Positions 16,855-25,715 are shown, counted from the first letter of the stretch. The stretch: 64,000 nt of DNA from Nitrospira sp. Ga0074138 (GCA_001464735.1 LNDU01000046.1:1-64000), one strand, 5' to 3'. Numbers and translations are program-made. The notes: generated by a model not told the origin, from the letters alone.

Positions 16855-18288
16855 ATGACTTCTCCAACTCACATTGCCATTCTTGGTGCCGGCCCTGGTG
16901 GATATGTGGCTGCCATCCGCGCAGCACAGCTTGGCGCTCGGGTGACGGTCATCGAACGAGAAAAGCTTGGTGGAGTCTGCCTCAACTGGGGTTGCATTCC
17001 GAGTAAAGCCCTCCTCTCTGTTGTAGAGCTTGGCGATAAACTGAAAAAAGCGGAGGAACTGGGACTCCTGTTTCAGGGACCTGTCGCCTATGACCTTGCG
17101 CGGATGGTGTCGCGAAAAGATAAAGTCGTGGCGACCCTTGTGAAAGGGATTACGACGTTGTTCAAGGGGTGGGGCATTGATCACATAAGTGGGCAGGGAA
17201 CGATCAAGAATACGCAGACCATCGTGGTCGCCAAATCTGATGGGAGTTCTTGCGAGATCCAGGCTGACGCGTTGGTTGTTGCCACCGGGTCATCGTGGCC
17301 CAACCTTCCTCAATTTCCAATCGATGGACGACAAATTCTGACCAGCCAGCAGATGCTGGATCTTACACAGATCCCGGCCAGTCTCATGATTATTGGCGGC
17401 GGTGTGGAGGGCTGTGAGTTTGCCTCATTGTATAGCGGGCTTGGCACGCAGGTGACGATGGTTGAGCTGATGCCACGGGTCTTGCCATTAGAGGATGAAG
17501 AAATCTCATCCACCATGACGCGTGAACTGAAAAAACGTGGCGTTACGGTGCTGACGGGTACCACAGTCGAAAAGGTAGAACAATCACCAGAATCGATGGT
17601 GGTGCAGATGAAAGATGGCAGTGCCATCACCGTAGAGAAGCTCTTAGTCTCTGTCGGCCGAGGGCTCAACTCACGAGGGATTGGACTGGAGCAGGTCGGT
17701 GTGACCACTGGACGGCGTGGCGAAATTCTGGTTGATGCGCGGCTGGAAACGAATGTGTCGGGTATTTATGCGATTGGCGATGTGACCGGGAAGGCCATGT
17801 TGGCCCATGTCGCCTCGACGCAAGGGCAGGTGGCAGTCGAAAATATTCTGGGACATCCGCGGACCATTCAGTATGACGTGATCCCCGCCGGTATTTTTAC
17901 CTTGCCCGAGATCGGGCGTGTTGGGCTGACTGAGCAGCAGGCTCGGGACCAGGCACAGGCAAGGGGACAGGAGCCCGATCAGGCGGTAAAGATCGGCCGC
18001 TTCCGGTACGCAGGTTTGGGCAAGGCGCAAGCCACGGGTGATATCACTGGCTTTTTCAAAGTCATTGCCGATTCCGGAACCGGCAAGATTCTTGGCGTCC
18101 ATATTCTTGGCGCGCACGCAGCGGATCTGATTCATGAGGCCGCATTGGCATTGCAAGTGGGAGCCACGGTGGATCAAGTGGCTGGGATGATTCATGCCCA
18201 TCCAACCCTCGCTGAGGGGGTGATGGAAGCGGCAGAGGATGTCGATGGTGCCGCCATTCATCAGCTCCGAAAGCAGGTGGCAAGATGA
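16855..18288 (+). CDS. lpdA: Dihydrolipoyl dehydrogenase
   Basis: A 477-residue FAD flavoenzyme that re-oxidises dihydrolipoyl groups using NAD+. It shows the FAD-binding GAGPGGYVAA (11-20) and the redox-active disulfide GGVCLNWGCIPSK (C42, C47). The NAD-binding IIGGGVEGCEFASL lies near residue 180, YAIGDVTG near 305, and the C-terminal HAHPTLAEG carries the active-site His. It follows gcvH by 91 bp and overlaps the next gene by four bases (ATGA), so the chain lpdA-comEA-like-tyrS is probably one transcript. It can serve the glycine cleavage system and any 2-oxoacid dehydrogenase elsewhere. Confidence 0.96.
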   Translation: MTSPTHIAILGAGPGGYVAAIRAAQLGARVTVIEREKLGGVCLNWGCIPSKALLSVVELGDKLKKAEELGLLFQGPVAYDLARMVSRKDKVVATLVKGITTLFKGWGIDHISGQGTIKNTQTIVVAKSDGSSCEIQADALVVATGSSWPNLPQFPIDGRQILTSQQMLDLTQIPASLMIIGGGVEGCEFASLYSGLGTQVTMVELMPRVLPLEDEEISSTMTRELKKRGVTVLTGTTVEKVEQSPESMVVQMKDGSAITVEKLLVSVGRGLNSRGIGLEQVGVTTGRRGEILVDARLETNVSGIYAIGDVTGKAMLAHVASTQGQVAVENILGHPRTIQYDVIPAGIFTLPEIGRVGLTEQQARDQAQARGQEPDQAVKIGRFRYAGLGKAQATGDITGFFKVIADSGTGKILGVHILGAHAADLIHEAALALQVGATVDQVAGMIHAHPTLAEGVMEAAEDVDGAAIHQLRKQVAR

Positions 18289-18770
18289 TCACCTCACTGT
18301 TGCTGAAGCTTGGCATGCTGGCAGTCACGGTGGGCATTGTTTTCTGGATCCTATGGGCCCCTCATAAAACTCCGCATCATGTGTCTGGATTCATTACTGA
18401 AAGGCAGGTCGCTTCTGATCTGGCCACGGGGCCGGATCATCGGGTAGGGCACGCGCCTAGGCAACCTGGTCGCAGTGGCGAGGAGTCGAAGAGTGAGATC
18501 GTCGCACTTGCGAAGCATTCTTCCACGCCAGTTGGGCCGTTGTTGGATCTTAATCGGGCGAAGGCGGATGAGCTGGAAGCCTTGCCCGGTATTGGTGCGG
18601 TCCTCGCACAACGGGTGATCGCCTTCCGGGAATCACTCGGAGGGTTTCGGAAGATTGAAGACCTCCGTGAGGTGAAGGGTATCGGTGCCAAGAAATTCGA
18701 TCAGCTTAAATTGCTGGTGACGGTTTCGACATCAGATTCAAAAGGAACGACGGAGCGACGCGTGCTATGA
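18285..18770 (+). CDS. ComEA-like helix-hairpin-helix protein
   Basis: A 161-residue protein with one N-terminal membrane helix (about residues 4-24), a linker, and a C-terminal double helix-hairpin-helix domain. This domain reads [18 protein letters not shown] then [14 protein letters not shown] and [12 protein letters not shown]. That is the DNA-binding domain of the ComEA competence receptor, here tethered to the membrane. It overlaps lpdA and tyrS by four bases each, which implies translational coupling. A role in DNA uptake is the family expectation; other membrane HhH proteins exist. Confidence 0.8.
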   Translation: MITSLLLKLGMLAVTVGIVFWILWAPHKTPHHVSGFITERQVASDLATGPDHRVGHAPRQPGRSGEESKSEIVALAKHSSTPVGPLLDLNRAKADELEALPGIGAVLAQRVIAFRESLGGFRKIEDLREVKGIGAKKFDQLKLLVTVSTSDSKGTTERRVL

Positions 18771-20035
18771 AGGATGTGCATCAGCAGATCGATCTTATTC
18801 GACGTGGCGCCGTGGAGGTGATCCAGCCTGCGGAGCTAGAAGCCAAGCTCAAGCGGGCACTCACGGAGGGTCGTCCATTGCGGGTCAAAGCCGGCTTTGA
18901 CCCGACAGCGCCGGATCTTCACCTTGGACATACGGTCCTGATCCATAAGTTGAAACACTTCCAGGATCTTGGTCACCAAGTTATTTTCTTGATCGGTGAT
19001 TTTACCGGGATGATCGGTGATCCAACCGGCGTCTCCGAAACCCGTCGAGCATTGACGAAAGAACAGGTACTTGAAAACGCCAAGACCTACCAACGCCAGA
19101 TTTTTAAGATTCTTGACCCTACGAAAACCCTGGTTGAGTTCAACAGTCGGTGGATGGGTGAGATGACGGCTGAAGGGCTGATTCAGTTGGCGGCTCACTA
19201 TCGGGTCGCCCGCATGATGGAACGTGACGACTTCCACAAGCGCTTTCAGGAGCAGAAACCGATCAGTGTTCATGAGTTCTTGTATCCCTTGGTGCAGGGG
19301 TACGATTCGGTCATGCTCAAGGCTGATGTGGAACTGGGTGGGACGGATCAAAAATTCAACTTACTGGTGGGACGCGAGTTACAACGGGACTATGGCCAGG
19401 AATCTCAAGTCGTCATTACGATGCCCTTGCTCGAGGGAACAGATGGAGTAAAGAAGATGAGCAAGAGCGTCGGGAATTACATCGCATTGGAAGACAAGCC
19501 GGGGGAGATGTTCGGAAAAGTCATGTCGATCAGCGATGTCTTAATGTATCGGTACTATGAGTTGCTGACGACGGAAGACCTTGGGCACGCCAAATCGCTT
19601 CATCCGATGGAGGCAAAACAGGCGCTTGCAGAGTTGCTCGTAGCCCGTTATCACGGGACTGATGCAGGGCGGCAGGCGAGAGACGAGTTTCGACGAAAGA
19701 TTCAAGAAGGGATATTTCCTGACGAGCCAGACTCGAGCAAAACCCTCAACGACAAGGATATGATTTCTGAAGATGAGAAAAAGAAACTAGCCGTTAATGA
19801 TATGCTCGGAATTGATTTCACAGATGAAAGCTATATCAGGTTAGCCGAACTAGTTACGAAAATGGAACTTGTTTCGAGTAAGAGTGAGGCTAGAAGGCTT
19901 ATTGTTCAGGGCGGTGTCGAGGTGGATGGGATAAGAGAATCAGATCCGAATAAGCTTGTTGCTTTCAGAATTAATCAACAGCGTCGTCTTAAGATTGGCA
20001 AAAGAAAGTTTGCTGTTGTAGAGTTCATACCTTAA
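18767..20035 (+). CDS. tyrS: Tyrosyl-tRNA synthetase
   Basis: A 422-residue class I aminoacyl-tRNA synthetase that charges tRNA-Tyr. The HIGH-type motif is HLGH (52-55) in [13 protein letters not shown], and the KMSKS motif is present as [10 protein letters not shown] near residue 235. It ends with an S4-like RNA-binding domain ([16 protein letters not shown]). This is the TyrZ-like long form rather than the E. coli TyrS form, judging by the spacing of the motifs. The codon composition of the last 200 bases is slightly more AT-rich. It is translationally coupled to the ComEA-like gene. Confidence 0.95.
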   Translation: MKDVHQQIDLIRRGAVEVIQPAELEAKLKRALTEGRPLRVKAGFDPTAPDLHLGHTVLIHKLKHFQDLGHQVIFLIGDFTGMIGDPTGVSETRRALTKEQVLENAKTYQRQIFKILDPTKTLVEFNSRWMGEMTAEGLIQLAAHYRVARMMERDDFHKRFQEQKPISVHEFLYPLVQGYDSVMLKADVELGGTDQKFNLLVGRELQRDYGQESQVVITMPLLEGTDGVKKMSKSVGNYIALEDKPGEMFGKVMSISDVLMYRYYELLTTEDLGHAKSLHPMEAKQALAELLVARYHGTDAGRQARDEFRRKIQEGIFPDEPDSSKTLNDKDMISEDEKKKLAVNDMLGIDFTDESYIRLAELVTKMELVSSKSEARRLIVQGGVEVDGIRESDPNKLVAFRINQQRRLKIGKRKFAVVEFIP

Positions 20036-20095
20036 GTTCAGTTGAGAACTTCCTTGACTTAATGTGGAATCTCCACGTAGGATTTGCTCCGGTGA

Positions 20096-20170
20096 GCGGG
20101 CGTAGCTCAGTGGTAGAGTCCTTGCTTCCCAAGCAAGTTGTCGTGGGTTCAAATCCCATCGCCCGCTCCA
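20096..20170 (+). tRNA. tRNA-Gly (anticodon CCC)
   Basis: A 75-nt cloverleaf with encoded CCA. The acceptor stem GCGGGCG (20096-20102) pairs with CGCCCGC (20160-20166). The D arm contains TAGCTCAGTGGTAGA. The anticodon stem CTTGC/GCAAG encloses the loop TTCCCAA with anticodon CCC at 20128-20130. The T arm has GTGGGTTCAAATCCCAT. It reads the glycine codon GGG. Confidence 0.95.
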
Positions 20171-20504
20171 AATATTTCAACCCCTTCCGGAGCGGATTAT
20201 CCCATCCCAGTTTCATTCTTTACGGTTTCAGTCACGGTTCCATTTGAAATCTGGCCATCTTGTTCAATCTTGAACCACCTATAGAAGTTCAACGCTGCTG
20301 AACCCCATCTGGAGTGATGGTTTTGTCGAGATCCGCTTCCAGACCCAGTTGTCTCAGGGGAAATCCAGTTTCATGTTTCACAATCTCTTCTCTGACGCAA
20401 CGACTGTTCTGACATTGCCTACAACCGTTGCCGTTGGCTGGCATCTCGCATAGAATTCTCCTGTGCCTCCCGGCATCTATTCCAACTTCACGAAAGGATC
20501 AGTC

Positions 20505-20819
20505 ATGACGCAGAAACAGATGCTTCTGCTCTGCACCGCAGCATTTCTTGGTGGAGCAGTCGGCGGCGTGCTGAGTAATCAGTTGCTTTCACCAATGTCA
20601 GTTGACGCGCAGAAGACGAACGGGGTGCATGCCGAAGAGTTCTTGCTGCTGGACACTAAAGGGAAAGCCCGAGCCGGTCTCGGGTTGGACGCAAATGGAG
20701 AAGTCGGGCTTGTACTCATGAGCAATGACGGCGACCGCACTCTAACCCTCTCCCCTGATGATCCATCGGTCATCAAAATGGTTGAGCGCGGTGGCCGGAT
20801 TCTCTGGGGGGCGCCGTAA
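20505..20819 (+). CDS. Secreted or membrane-anchored small hypothetical protein
   Basis: A 104-residue protein from the ATG at 20505 (AAAGGA ribosome-binding site upstream); a longer frame begins at 20463. The N-terminus is a hydrophobic helix (MLLLCTAAFLGGAVGGVLS). The remainder forms short beta strands with repeated G-x-GLGLDANGEVGLVLM and RTLTLSPDDPSVIKM, which could be a small beta-sandwich or beta-helix turn. I know of similar small proteins only as uncharacterised. It converges with rpmB. Confidence 0.55.
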   Translation: MTQKQMLLLCTAAFLGGAVGGVLSNQLLSPMSVDAQKTNGVHAEEFLLLDTKGKARAGLGLDANGEVGLVLMSNDGDRTLTLSPDDPSVIKMVERGGRILWGAP

Positions 20820-20837
20820 CGTACGCGTGAAACGCCG

Positions 20838-21029
20838 TTAGACCGCTTTTTGGACTAATCCAGAACGCAAACAGCGAGTACAGACGCGGATACGCTTATG
20901 ACTCCCATCCACCACCGCACGAACAGTTTGAAGATTAGGGTTGAACACTCGCCTGGTTTTGTTGTTCGCGTGACTCACATTGTTGCCCGATACAGGCTTT
21001 TTTTGGCAAATCTCACACATCCATGCCAC
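20838..21029 (-). CDS. rpmB: 50S ribosomal protein L28 (zinc-binding form)
   Basis: A 63-residue L28 with the four-Cys zinc form: CEIC near the start and CTRC near the end. It contains the family signature [16 protein letters not shown]. The start is GTG at 21029 (VAWMCEIC), supported by AAGGAG eight bases upstream; the ATG four codons in would lose that spacing. It binds 23S rRNA in the large subunit. The gene is alone on the minus strand, not next to rpmG. Confidence 0.95.
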   Translation of the reverse strand: MAWMCEICQKKPVSGNNVSHANNKTRRVFNPNLQTVRAVVDGSHKRIRVCTRCLRSGLVQKAV

Positions 21030-21181
21030 GATCGTTCTCCTTCTTAACGAAATGAACCTGATGAAAATCGGGTGATACTACCACAGCTGCACGAATGGTC
21101 ACAAGCACGAGGTGTACTCTCACGAGCAAAAAGAGAATAGCCCTTGAGTACCTGGATGAGCCTCTGCGGCTATAACTGAGC

Positions 21182-21211
21182 TTGACAAGTTTTGCTGCTC
21201 TCTCCTATTGT
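21182..21211 (+). promoter_or_regulatory. Sigma70-type promoter of the B12 uptake operon
   Basis: TTGACA (21182-21187) is followed after 18 bases by TATTGT (21206-21211), directly upstream of the cobalamin riboswitch. Transcription would start at about 21218, just before the conserved aptamer core. Confidence 0.6.
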
Positions 21212-21450
21212 GCTCCCAGTATAACTCCAGAGTAAGGGAAGAGGGTGCAATTCCCTCGCGGTCCCGCCGCTGTGAATGGGGACGAAACCCGGAACTGCCA
21301 CTGTCTGGCCCGTGAAACGTATCTCATGAAGCGTAATTTGTAAGAGTTTTCATTCCAGCGCTTCACGAACGACCAATGACGTTTCACCTGTTGGATGGGA
21401 AGGCACGGGGAGTAGGGTGAACCATGAGCCAGAAGACCTGCTTGGAGAAT
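21212..21450 (+). ncRNA. Cobalamin riboswitch 1 (upstream of btuF)
   Basis: The aptamer core is clear. It contains GGGAAGAGGGTGCAATTCCC, then CGGTCCCGCCGCTGTGAATG, GAACTGCCACTGTC, GGGAAGGCACGGGGAGTAGG and, at the 3' side, GAGCCAGAAGACCTGC (21426-21441), which match the conserved B12-box elements. Between GCCACTG and GGGAAGGC there is an enlarged peripheral stem: GTGAAACGT (21312-21320) pairs with ACGTTTCAC (21379-21387), and inside it TGAAGCG pairs with CGCTTCA. It senses adenosyl- or methylcobalamin and represses the uptake operon downstream through the terminator at 21504. Confidence 0.93.
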
Positions 21451-21503
21451 TGACCAGTGTTCCCTCGAGGCTGGGGAACGGGTGAGGATGAAGAAGCGGG
21501 TGT

Positions 21504-21541
21504 AATCCTCAAGGTCTGTTTAGGCCTTGGGGATTTTTTCT
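21504..21541 (+). terminator. Riboswitch-controlled terminator
   Basis: AATCCTCAAGGTC (21504-21516) pairs with GGCCTTGGGGATT (21523-21535) over 13 pairs (two G-U) with a six-base loop, then six T. The upstream sequence TGAGGAT (21483-21489) is complementary to ATCCTCA (21505-21511) and could form the antiterminator. The first gene starts at a TTG just after the T-run, so transcription read-through is needed for its expression. Confidence 0.85.
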
Positions 21542-21542
21542 T

Positions 21543-22547
21543 TTGAAGCGATGGCAAGGATATCACCCCGTCATAACCGTGCTCCCGGTGGCGCTGGCGG
21601 TGTTGTTCGCGCTGGCGGCCGAAAGTGGGCAAGGAGAGTCAGGTGAGATGAAGCGACGACAGCAGGGCATCCTCACCGGCATGCCATTCATGGCCCATGT
21701 CTCATCACGATCATTTGTGGATGATGCTGGGCGCAGAATCTATCTTGCCAAGCCGCCTGCTCGCGTCGTGTCGCTCGCTCCGAGCATTACCGAAATGCTG
21801 TTTGCGATCGGGCTGGACGAACAGATCGTCGGCGTGACCGAGTTTTGTGACTTTCCGGCGGCGGCAAAATCAAAAGCCAAGGTGGGATATTCGAACCCGA
21901 GCGCGGAAGCCCTGATTGCCCTCCGTCCGGAACTAGTCCTGGCCCCCCGAGATTTTCTCCGTCCTGATCTGCAGGCGAAGCTCGAGCAGCTGAAGATTCC
22001 CCTGTTCTTTCTCGAAGCGCAAACAGTGGAAGATATCCTGCTGCAAATTCACACGTTGGGGAAAATGTTCGAGAAAATTTCGGTCGCCAATGAGGTCACT
22101 CAGAGCATGCGTCAACGCATTGCCGAGATTCGGCGGAAAGTCGAAACGTCGCCGGCGCGGCGGGTGCTGTATGTCCTGAACAGCCAGCCATTGATTACCG
22201 TGGGACCGGGAAGTTTCATCCACCAGATGATCGGCCTTGCGGGAGGGATCAACATTGCCGCACAGGCCGGCATGGCCTATCCAAAGCTGAGTATGGAAGC
22301 GGTGCTAAAGGACGATCCAGAAGTGTTGATCTTTCCCAGCGGCGAAGTGGAGACGGTGCCGCGCAGCGAGCAGCAGCAATGGCGGCGCTGGGACTCACTC
22401 TCGGCCATCAAGCAGCAGCGCTTTCACGAGGTCTCCTCGAATCTGTTGAATCGTCCCGGTCCTCGAGTTGTCGAGGCCTTGGAACAACTCGCCCGTGCGA
22501 TCCATCCGGAAGCGTTTGGCTCTGGTGAAAGTGCTGGTCATCCGTGA
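21543..22547 (+). CDS. btuF: BtuF-type corrinoid ABC transporter substrate-binding protein
   Basis: A 334-residue periplasmic binding protein of the BtuF/FhuD helical-backbone class. It opens with a signal-like helix (HPVITVLPVALAVLFALAA). Family motifs follow: ARVVSLAPSITEMLFAIGL, VGVTEFCDFP, SAEALIALRPELVLAPRD and the C-terminal FHEVSSNLLNRPGPRV. The start is TTG at 21543, right after the riboswitch terminator; an ATG at 21648 would cut off the signal peptide. It captures corrinoids in the periplasm and hands them to the BtuC-like permease. The riboswitch upstream makes B12 the likely ligand instead of siderophore-iron. Confidence 0.9.
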   Translation: MKRWQGYHPVITVLPVALAVLFALAAESGQGESGEMKRRQQGILTGMPFMAHVSSRSFVDDAGRRIYLAKPPARVVSLAPSITEMLFAIGLDEQIVGVTEFCDFPAAAKSKAKVGYSNPSAEALIALRPELVLAPRDFLRPDLQAKLEQLKIPLFFLEAQTVEDILLQIHTLGKMFEKISVANEVTQSMRQRIAEIRRKVETSPARRVLYVLNSQPLITVGPGSFIHQMIGLAGGINIAAQAGMAYPKLSMEAVLKDDPEVLIFPSGEVETVPRSEQQQWRRWDSLSAIKQQRFHEVSSNLLNRPGPRVVEALEQLARAIHPEAFGSGESAGHP

Positions 22548-23697
22548 GGCCCCTTTGAAACAGACGCCTGCCACGGTTCAGTCTGGTATATCTGCCGGAG
22601 TCTTGCCCAACGAATCTCGTCGCGTGGACCCAGCCAGAGGCATTGTGGCACAAGGCGCCATTCTCACGAATTCACGGTGGATGACGACATTAGGAACTCT
22701 TGCTCTCACGGCCATCGCAGTCAGTTTCATCTGTCTTCATTTCGGCGCGCAACCGATTGCGTACGGCGAGATTCTTCGGGTGTTTGTTGACGTCGTGAGC
22801 CGCAAAGACATCGACAGTGGGACATCGGATGTCACGACAACCATTCTCCTACACGTCCGACTGCCCAGAATGCTGCTGGGTTTTTTGGTCGGATGTTCCC
22901 TGGCAACAGTGGGAGTGGCCTTACAGGCGCTGTTACGGAACCCGTTGGCGGATCCCTATGTGCTTGGCGTCTCCAGCGGAGCTGCGCTTGGAGCCGCAGT
23001 AGGGGTCTTGCTTGGAGCGGGCACCACATTTTTGGCAGAAACCGCGTTGCCAGCCTACGGGTTTGCCGGAGGCCTCTTGGCGTTGGTGGTCGTCTATCGA
23101 ATGGCTGCCAGCTATGAGCAATTGCCGATCCACAGCCTGCTGCTGACCGGAGTGATTCTGAACGCCATCTTTTCAGCCTTGATCATGTTTATCACCTCGA
23201 TCCTGGAGCCGAATCGTTCGTATGGGATGATGGCCTGGTTGATGGGCACGCTGACCGCTCCCACCTACCGTGGTCTAGTTGGGCTCGCCGTCTATCTTTC
23301 GATCGGCTTATTCCTTCTGTTCAGCCAAATGCGGGTCCTCAACATCTTGGCGTTGGGAGAAGATTCCGCCCGTACCCTCGGAATTGATACGGAAAAGGCG
23401 AAGCGGTTCATCTTTGTGTTAACAGCGTTGGTGACCGGCGCGGTCGTGTCCATCAGCGGCATGATCGGATTCATCGGTATGATCGTTCCCCACGCCGTGC
23501 GCTTGGTCACAGGGGCAGACCATCGGTTGCTTCTTCCCGCATCGGCTCTGGTTGGCGGTACCTTTCTCATGGGAGCCGATACAATCGCACGAACGCTGAT
23601 GTCCCCCGCGGAAATTCCAGTGGGCATCATTACGGCCTTGGCTGGCGGACCATTCTTTGTGTATCTCTTGCTCTGGCGAAAGGATCGCTTGGCGTGA
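22525..23697 (+). CDS. btuC: BtuC/FecCD-family corrinoid permease
   Basis: An inner-membrane permease of the FecCD/BtuC family with about ten helices. Typical signatures are RLPRMLLGFLVGCSLATVGV, NPLADPYVLGVSSGAALGA, and the late SGMIGFIGMIVPHAVRL that contacts the ATPase. The start is uncertain: the frame is open from 22468, but that overlaps btuF by 80 bp. GTG at 22525 or 22531, or TTG at 22555 with GTGAGG just upstream, are more likely. The preceding gene gives the binding protein and the following one the ATPase. Confidence 0.9.
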   Translation: MKVLVIREAPLKQTPATVQSGISAGVLPNESRRVDPARGIVAQGAILTNSRWMTTLGTLALTAIAVSFICLHFGAQPIAYGEILRVFVDVVSRKDIDSGTSDVTTTILLHVRLPRMLLGFLVGCSLATVGVALQALLRNPLADPYVLGVSSGAALGAAVGVLLGAGTTFLAETALPAYGFAGGLLALVVVYRMAASYEQLPIHSLLLTGVILNAIFSALIMFITSILEPNRSYGMMAWLMGTLTAPTYRGLVGLAVYLSIGLFLLFSQMRVLNILALGEDSARTLGIDTEKAKRFIFVLTALVTGAVVSISGMIGFIGMIVPHAVRLVTGADHRLLLPASALVGGTFLMGADTIARTLMSPAEIPVGIITALAGGPFFVYLLLWRKDRLA

Positions 23698-24596
23698 GCG
23701 AGTTGTCCGACAGCCGATCGAAGCAAGAGGTGGTTGCAGGCTCAGTCGGCGTCATCGAGCCACATCCGGCGTATGACGTGCACGGCGTTCGGTTCCGTTA
23801 CCAGTCCAAGGGATCGGATGCCATCAGGTGGATCCTTGAGGATGTCTCCTTTTCCGTTCAAGCAGGTGAAGTGTTGGGTGTCGTCGGTCCTAATGGATCG
23901 GGGAAAACCTCCTTGCTGAAAGTGCTCGCGCGGCTTCTGCGTCCAGTACAAGGCCGTATCGATTTGTTCGGACAAGAATTAGCCTCTATGGTTCAGCAAG
24001 AAGTTGCTTGTGCCGTTGGCGTCGTGCCGCAGGATACCCAACAACTCTTTCCGTTTACCGTGGCGGAAACCGTCCTTATGGGGCGGTTCCCTCATCGGCC
24101 TTGTGGCCGATGGAACAGCGGATTCGGATGGGAAAGCCGAGAAGACGTGGCCATTGCCGAAGAGGCGATGATGACGCTGGACATCATCCACCTGGCTCAT
24201 CGTGCGGTCACTGATCTCTCCGGTGGCGAGCGGCAGCGCACCATGATTGCACGGGCACTTGCGCAGAGGACGAGAGTGCTGTTGCTGGATGAGCCGACCG
24301 CATTCCTCGATCTGCAGCATCAGGTTGAAATCTGTTCGGTGTTGGTCCGGCTCAAAGAGGAAAGCCGCTTAACCGTCGTTCTCGTGTCGCATGATTTGAA
24401 TCTCGTCAGCCAGTATTGTGATCGGATTTTGTTATTGGATCAGGGTCAGGTCGTACGGCTAGGCCGTCCAGAAGACGTGATTGAGCCGGAGGTCTTGGAG
24501 TTGGTGTATCGGTGCCGGGTATTGGTGGATCGGCATCCGGGAACCGGGTTGCCTCGTGTGACTCTTCCAGGCCGCTCCTTGTCCGGAGGAATGTGA
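23694..24596 (+). CDS. btuD: BtuD-type ABC transporter ATPase
   Basis: A 300-residue ABC ATPase with Walker A GPNGSGKT (65-72), Q-loop VVPQDTQQ, signature LSGGERQR (near 172), Walker B VLLLDEPT and the switch His in LVSHDLN. It starts with GTG overlapping the btuC stop by four bases. It drives corrinoid import through the preceding permease. The first 25 residues are an extra, non-conserved extension compared with typical BtuD. Confidence 0.92.
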   Translation: MSELSDSRSKQEVVAGSVGVIEPHPAYDVHGVRFRYQSKGSDAIRWILEDVSFSVQAGEVLGVVGPNGSGKTSLLKVLARLLRPVQGRIDLFGQELASMVQQEVACAVGVVPQDTQQLFPFTVAETVLMGRFPHRPCGRWNSGFGWESREDVAIAEEAMMTLDIIHLAHRAVTDLSGGERQRTMIARALAQRTRVLLLDEPTAFLDLQHQVEICSVLVRLKEESRLTVVLVSHDLNLVSQYCDRILLLDQGQVVRLGRPEDVIEPEVLELVYRCRVLVDRHPGTGLPRVTLPGRSLSGGM

Positions 24597-24597
24597 T

Positions 24598-25368
24598 ATG
24601 AGGCCGGGCAAGATCGCGCTGCTTCATTTAGAAACGGTTCCGGGGGCCATCGAGCGGAACCGGTACGTGATCGTCGAGGCCATCAAGCATGCGGCCGCAA
24701 CCGGTGCCGAGTGGATCGTAACACCGGAGTTGGCGGTCTGCGGACTGCAGTTCGCGCAACTCATCGGCACGGATTGGATTCAGCCGCAGCCTGATCCATG
24801 GATGCAGCAGGTCTGCACATTGGTGAGAGCGTTGAAGCGGACCGTCTTTCTTTCCTGCCCTGAACGGGATGACGCTCGGCTCTACAATTCGGTGTTTGTC
24901 ATCGATTCAACCGGAGACATCGTCGGCAGACATCGCAAGATCAACGTGCTGAGTGACTCCTTGTCATGGTCGAGTCCCGGCGACGTTGCCGCGCCAATCG
25001 AATGTGATGGCATCAAGGTGGGGGTGCTCGTCTGTGCCGATGTCTATACGTCAAATATTGCTCGGGCCATGAAGTTTGAAGGGGCTCAGATGTTGGTGTC
25101 GCCGGCATCATGGGGGCCTGGCCTACATGGTCCCAATGGGGAATGGGAGCAACGGACCCACGAAACAGGGCTTCCGTTGATTGTTTGTAACCGAACCGGC
25201 GCAGAAAAGAGTCTGGACTTCTGGAAGGCGCCGAGCCTGGTCGTTAAGGACGGGATGCGGTTGCTTACGCATACCTCCAACCGATCTGCCGTCTTGACGT
25301 TCAACTGGGATTTTGATCGCATGGGGCCGCATTCTTCTCGATATTTCATCGACTACATTCGGAGTTAA
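24598..25368 (+). CDS. Nitrilase-superfamily (carbon-nitrogen) hydrolase
   Basis: A 256-residue enzyme of the nitrilase/amidase superfamily with the catalytic triad in place: E44 (VTPELAVCG), K114 (HRKINVLSD) and C146 (VLVCADVYT). It probably hydrolyses an amide bond in a small molecule in the cytosol. It begins one base after btuD and appears to be the last gene of the riboswitch-controlled BtuFCD transcript. Its place suggests a task in corrinoid handling, for example on an amide side chain or an imported precursor, but no such activity is established for this family to my knowledge. CbiZ, the known corrinoid amidohydrolase, is encoded separately downstream. Confidence 0.88.
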   Translation: MRPGKIALLHLETVPGAIERNRYVIVEAIKHAAATGAEWIVTPELAVCGLQFAQLIGTDWIQPQPDPWMQQVCTLVRALKRTVFLSCPERDDARLYNSVFVIDSTGDIVGRHRKINVLSDSLSWSSPGDVAAPIECDGIKVGVLVCADVYTSNIARAMKFEGAQMLVSPASWGPGLHGPNGEWEQRTHETGLPLIVCNRTGAEKSLDFWKAPSLVVKDGMRLLTHTSNRSAVLTFNWDFDRMGPHSSRYFIDYIRS

Positions 25369-25539
25369 TCCACCATTCAATCATGATGGTGATGCGGGCA
25401 TGTTCGATGAACGTGTGCTGAGCAATGAGGATGGAGCGGTTAGGATAATCTGACGTGAGCAGGACGAGTGCATGCACCGCTCTCCTGCAGAAGCAGTTTG
25501 GTGCAGAACAATCATTCTGGAGGGATTTGTTAAGGTCAT

Positions 25540-25690
25540 ACCGTCAGCGACGGGGAAGATGGTGCAACTCCATCACGGTGCCGCCACTGTAAGCGGGGAG
25601 TGACTCTGCCGGATGCCACTGTGTGCCTTGGCACATGGGAAGGCGCAGAGAAACGACGAGCCGCAAGTCAGGAGACCCAGCTGACGGGAC
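25540..25690 (+). ncRNA. Cobalamin riboswitch 2 (upstream of btuB)
   Basis: A compact second aptamer. It shows GATGGTGCAACTCCATCACG, GTGCCGCCACTGTAAGCGGG, GGATGCCACTGTG, a short peripheral hairpin TGTGCC/GGCACA, GGGAAGGCGCAGAG and AGCCGCAAGTCAGGAGACCC, all matching B12 riboswitch conserved boxes. It lacks the enlarged peripheral stem of riboswitch 1. The expression platform lies in the 30 bases before the btuB ATG. Confidence 0.93.
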
Positions 25691-25698
25691 GATAGACA

Positions 25699-25715
25699 CC
25701 CTTCGAGTCAAAGGG
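25699..25715 (+). promoter_or_regulatory. Hairpin covering the btuB ribosome-binding site
   Basis: CCCTT (25699-25703) is complementary to AAGGG (25711-25715) across a seven-base loop. The right arm is the first half of the btuB ribosome-binding site AAGGGAGG. There is no T-run here, so riboswitch 2 probably controls translation. Confidence 0.55.

Noticed and set aside
20062..20247. Frames overlapping tRNA-Gly
   Set aside because: They are readings of the tRNA gene and its flanks.
22468..22524. ATG at 22468 as the btuC start
   Set aside because: It would overlap btuF by 80 bp, and the added residues do not look like a permease start.
24598..25368. Nitrilase gene as CbiZ substitute
   Set aside because: A clear CbiZ family gene exists at 35102-35833, so the nitrilase is not needed to explain cobinamide cleavage; any corrinoid role must be a different one.
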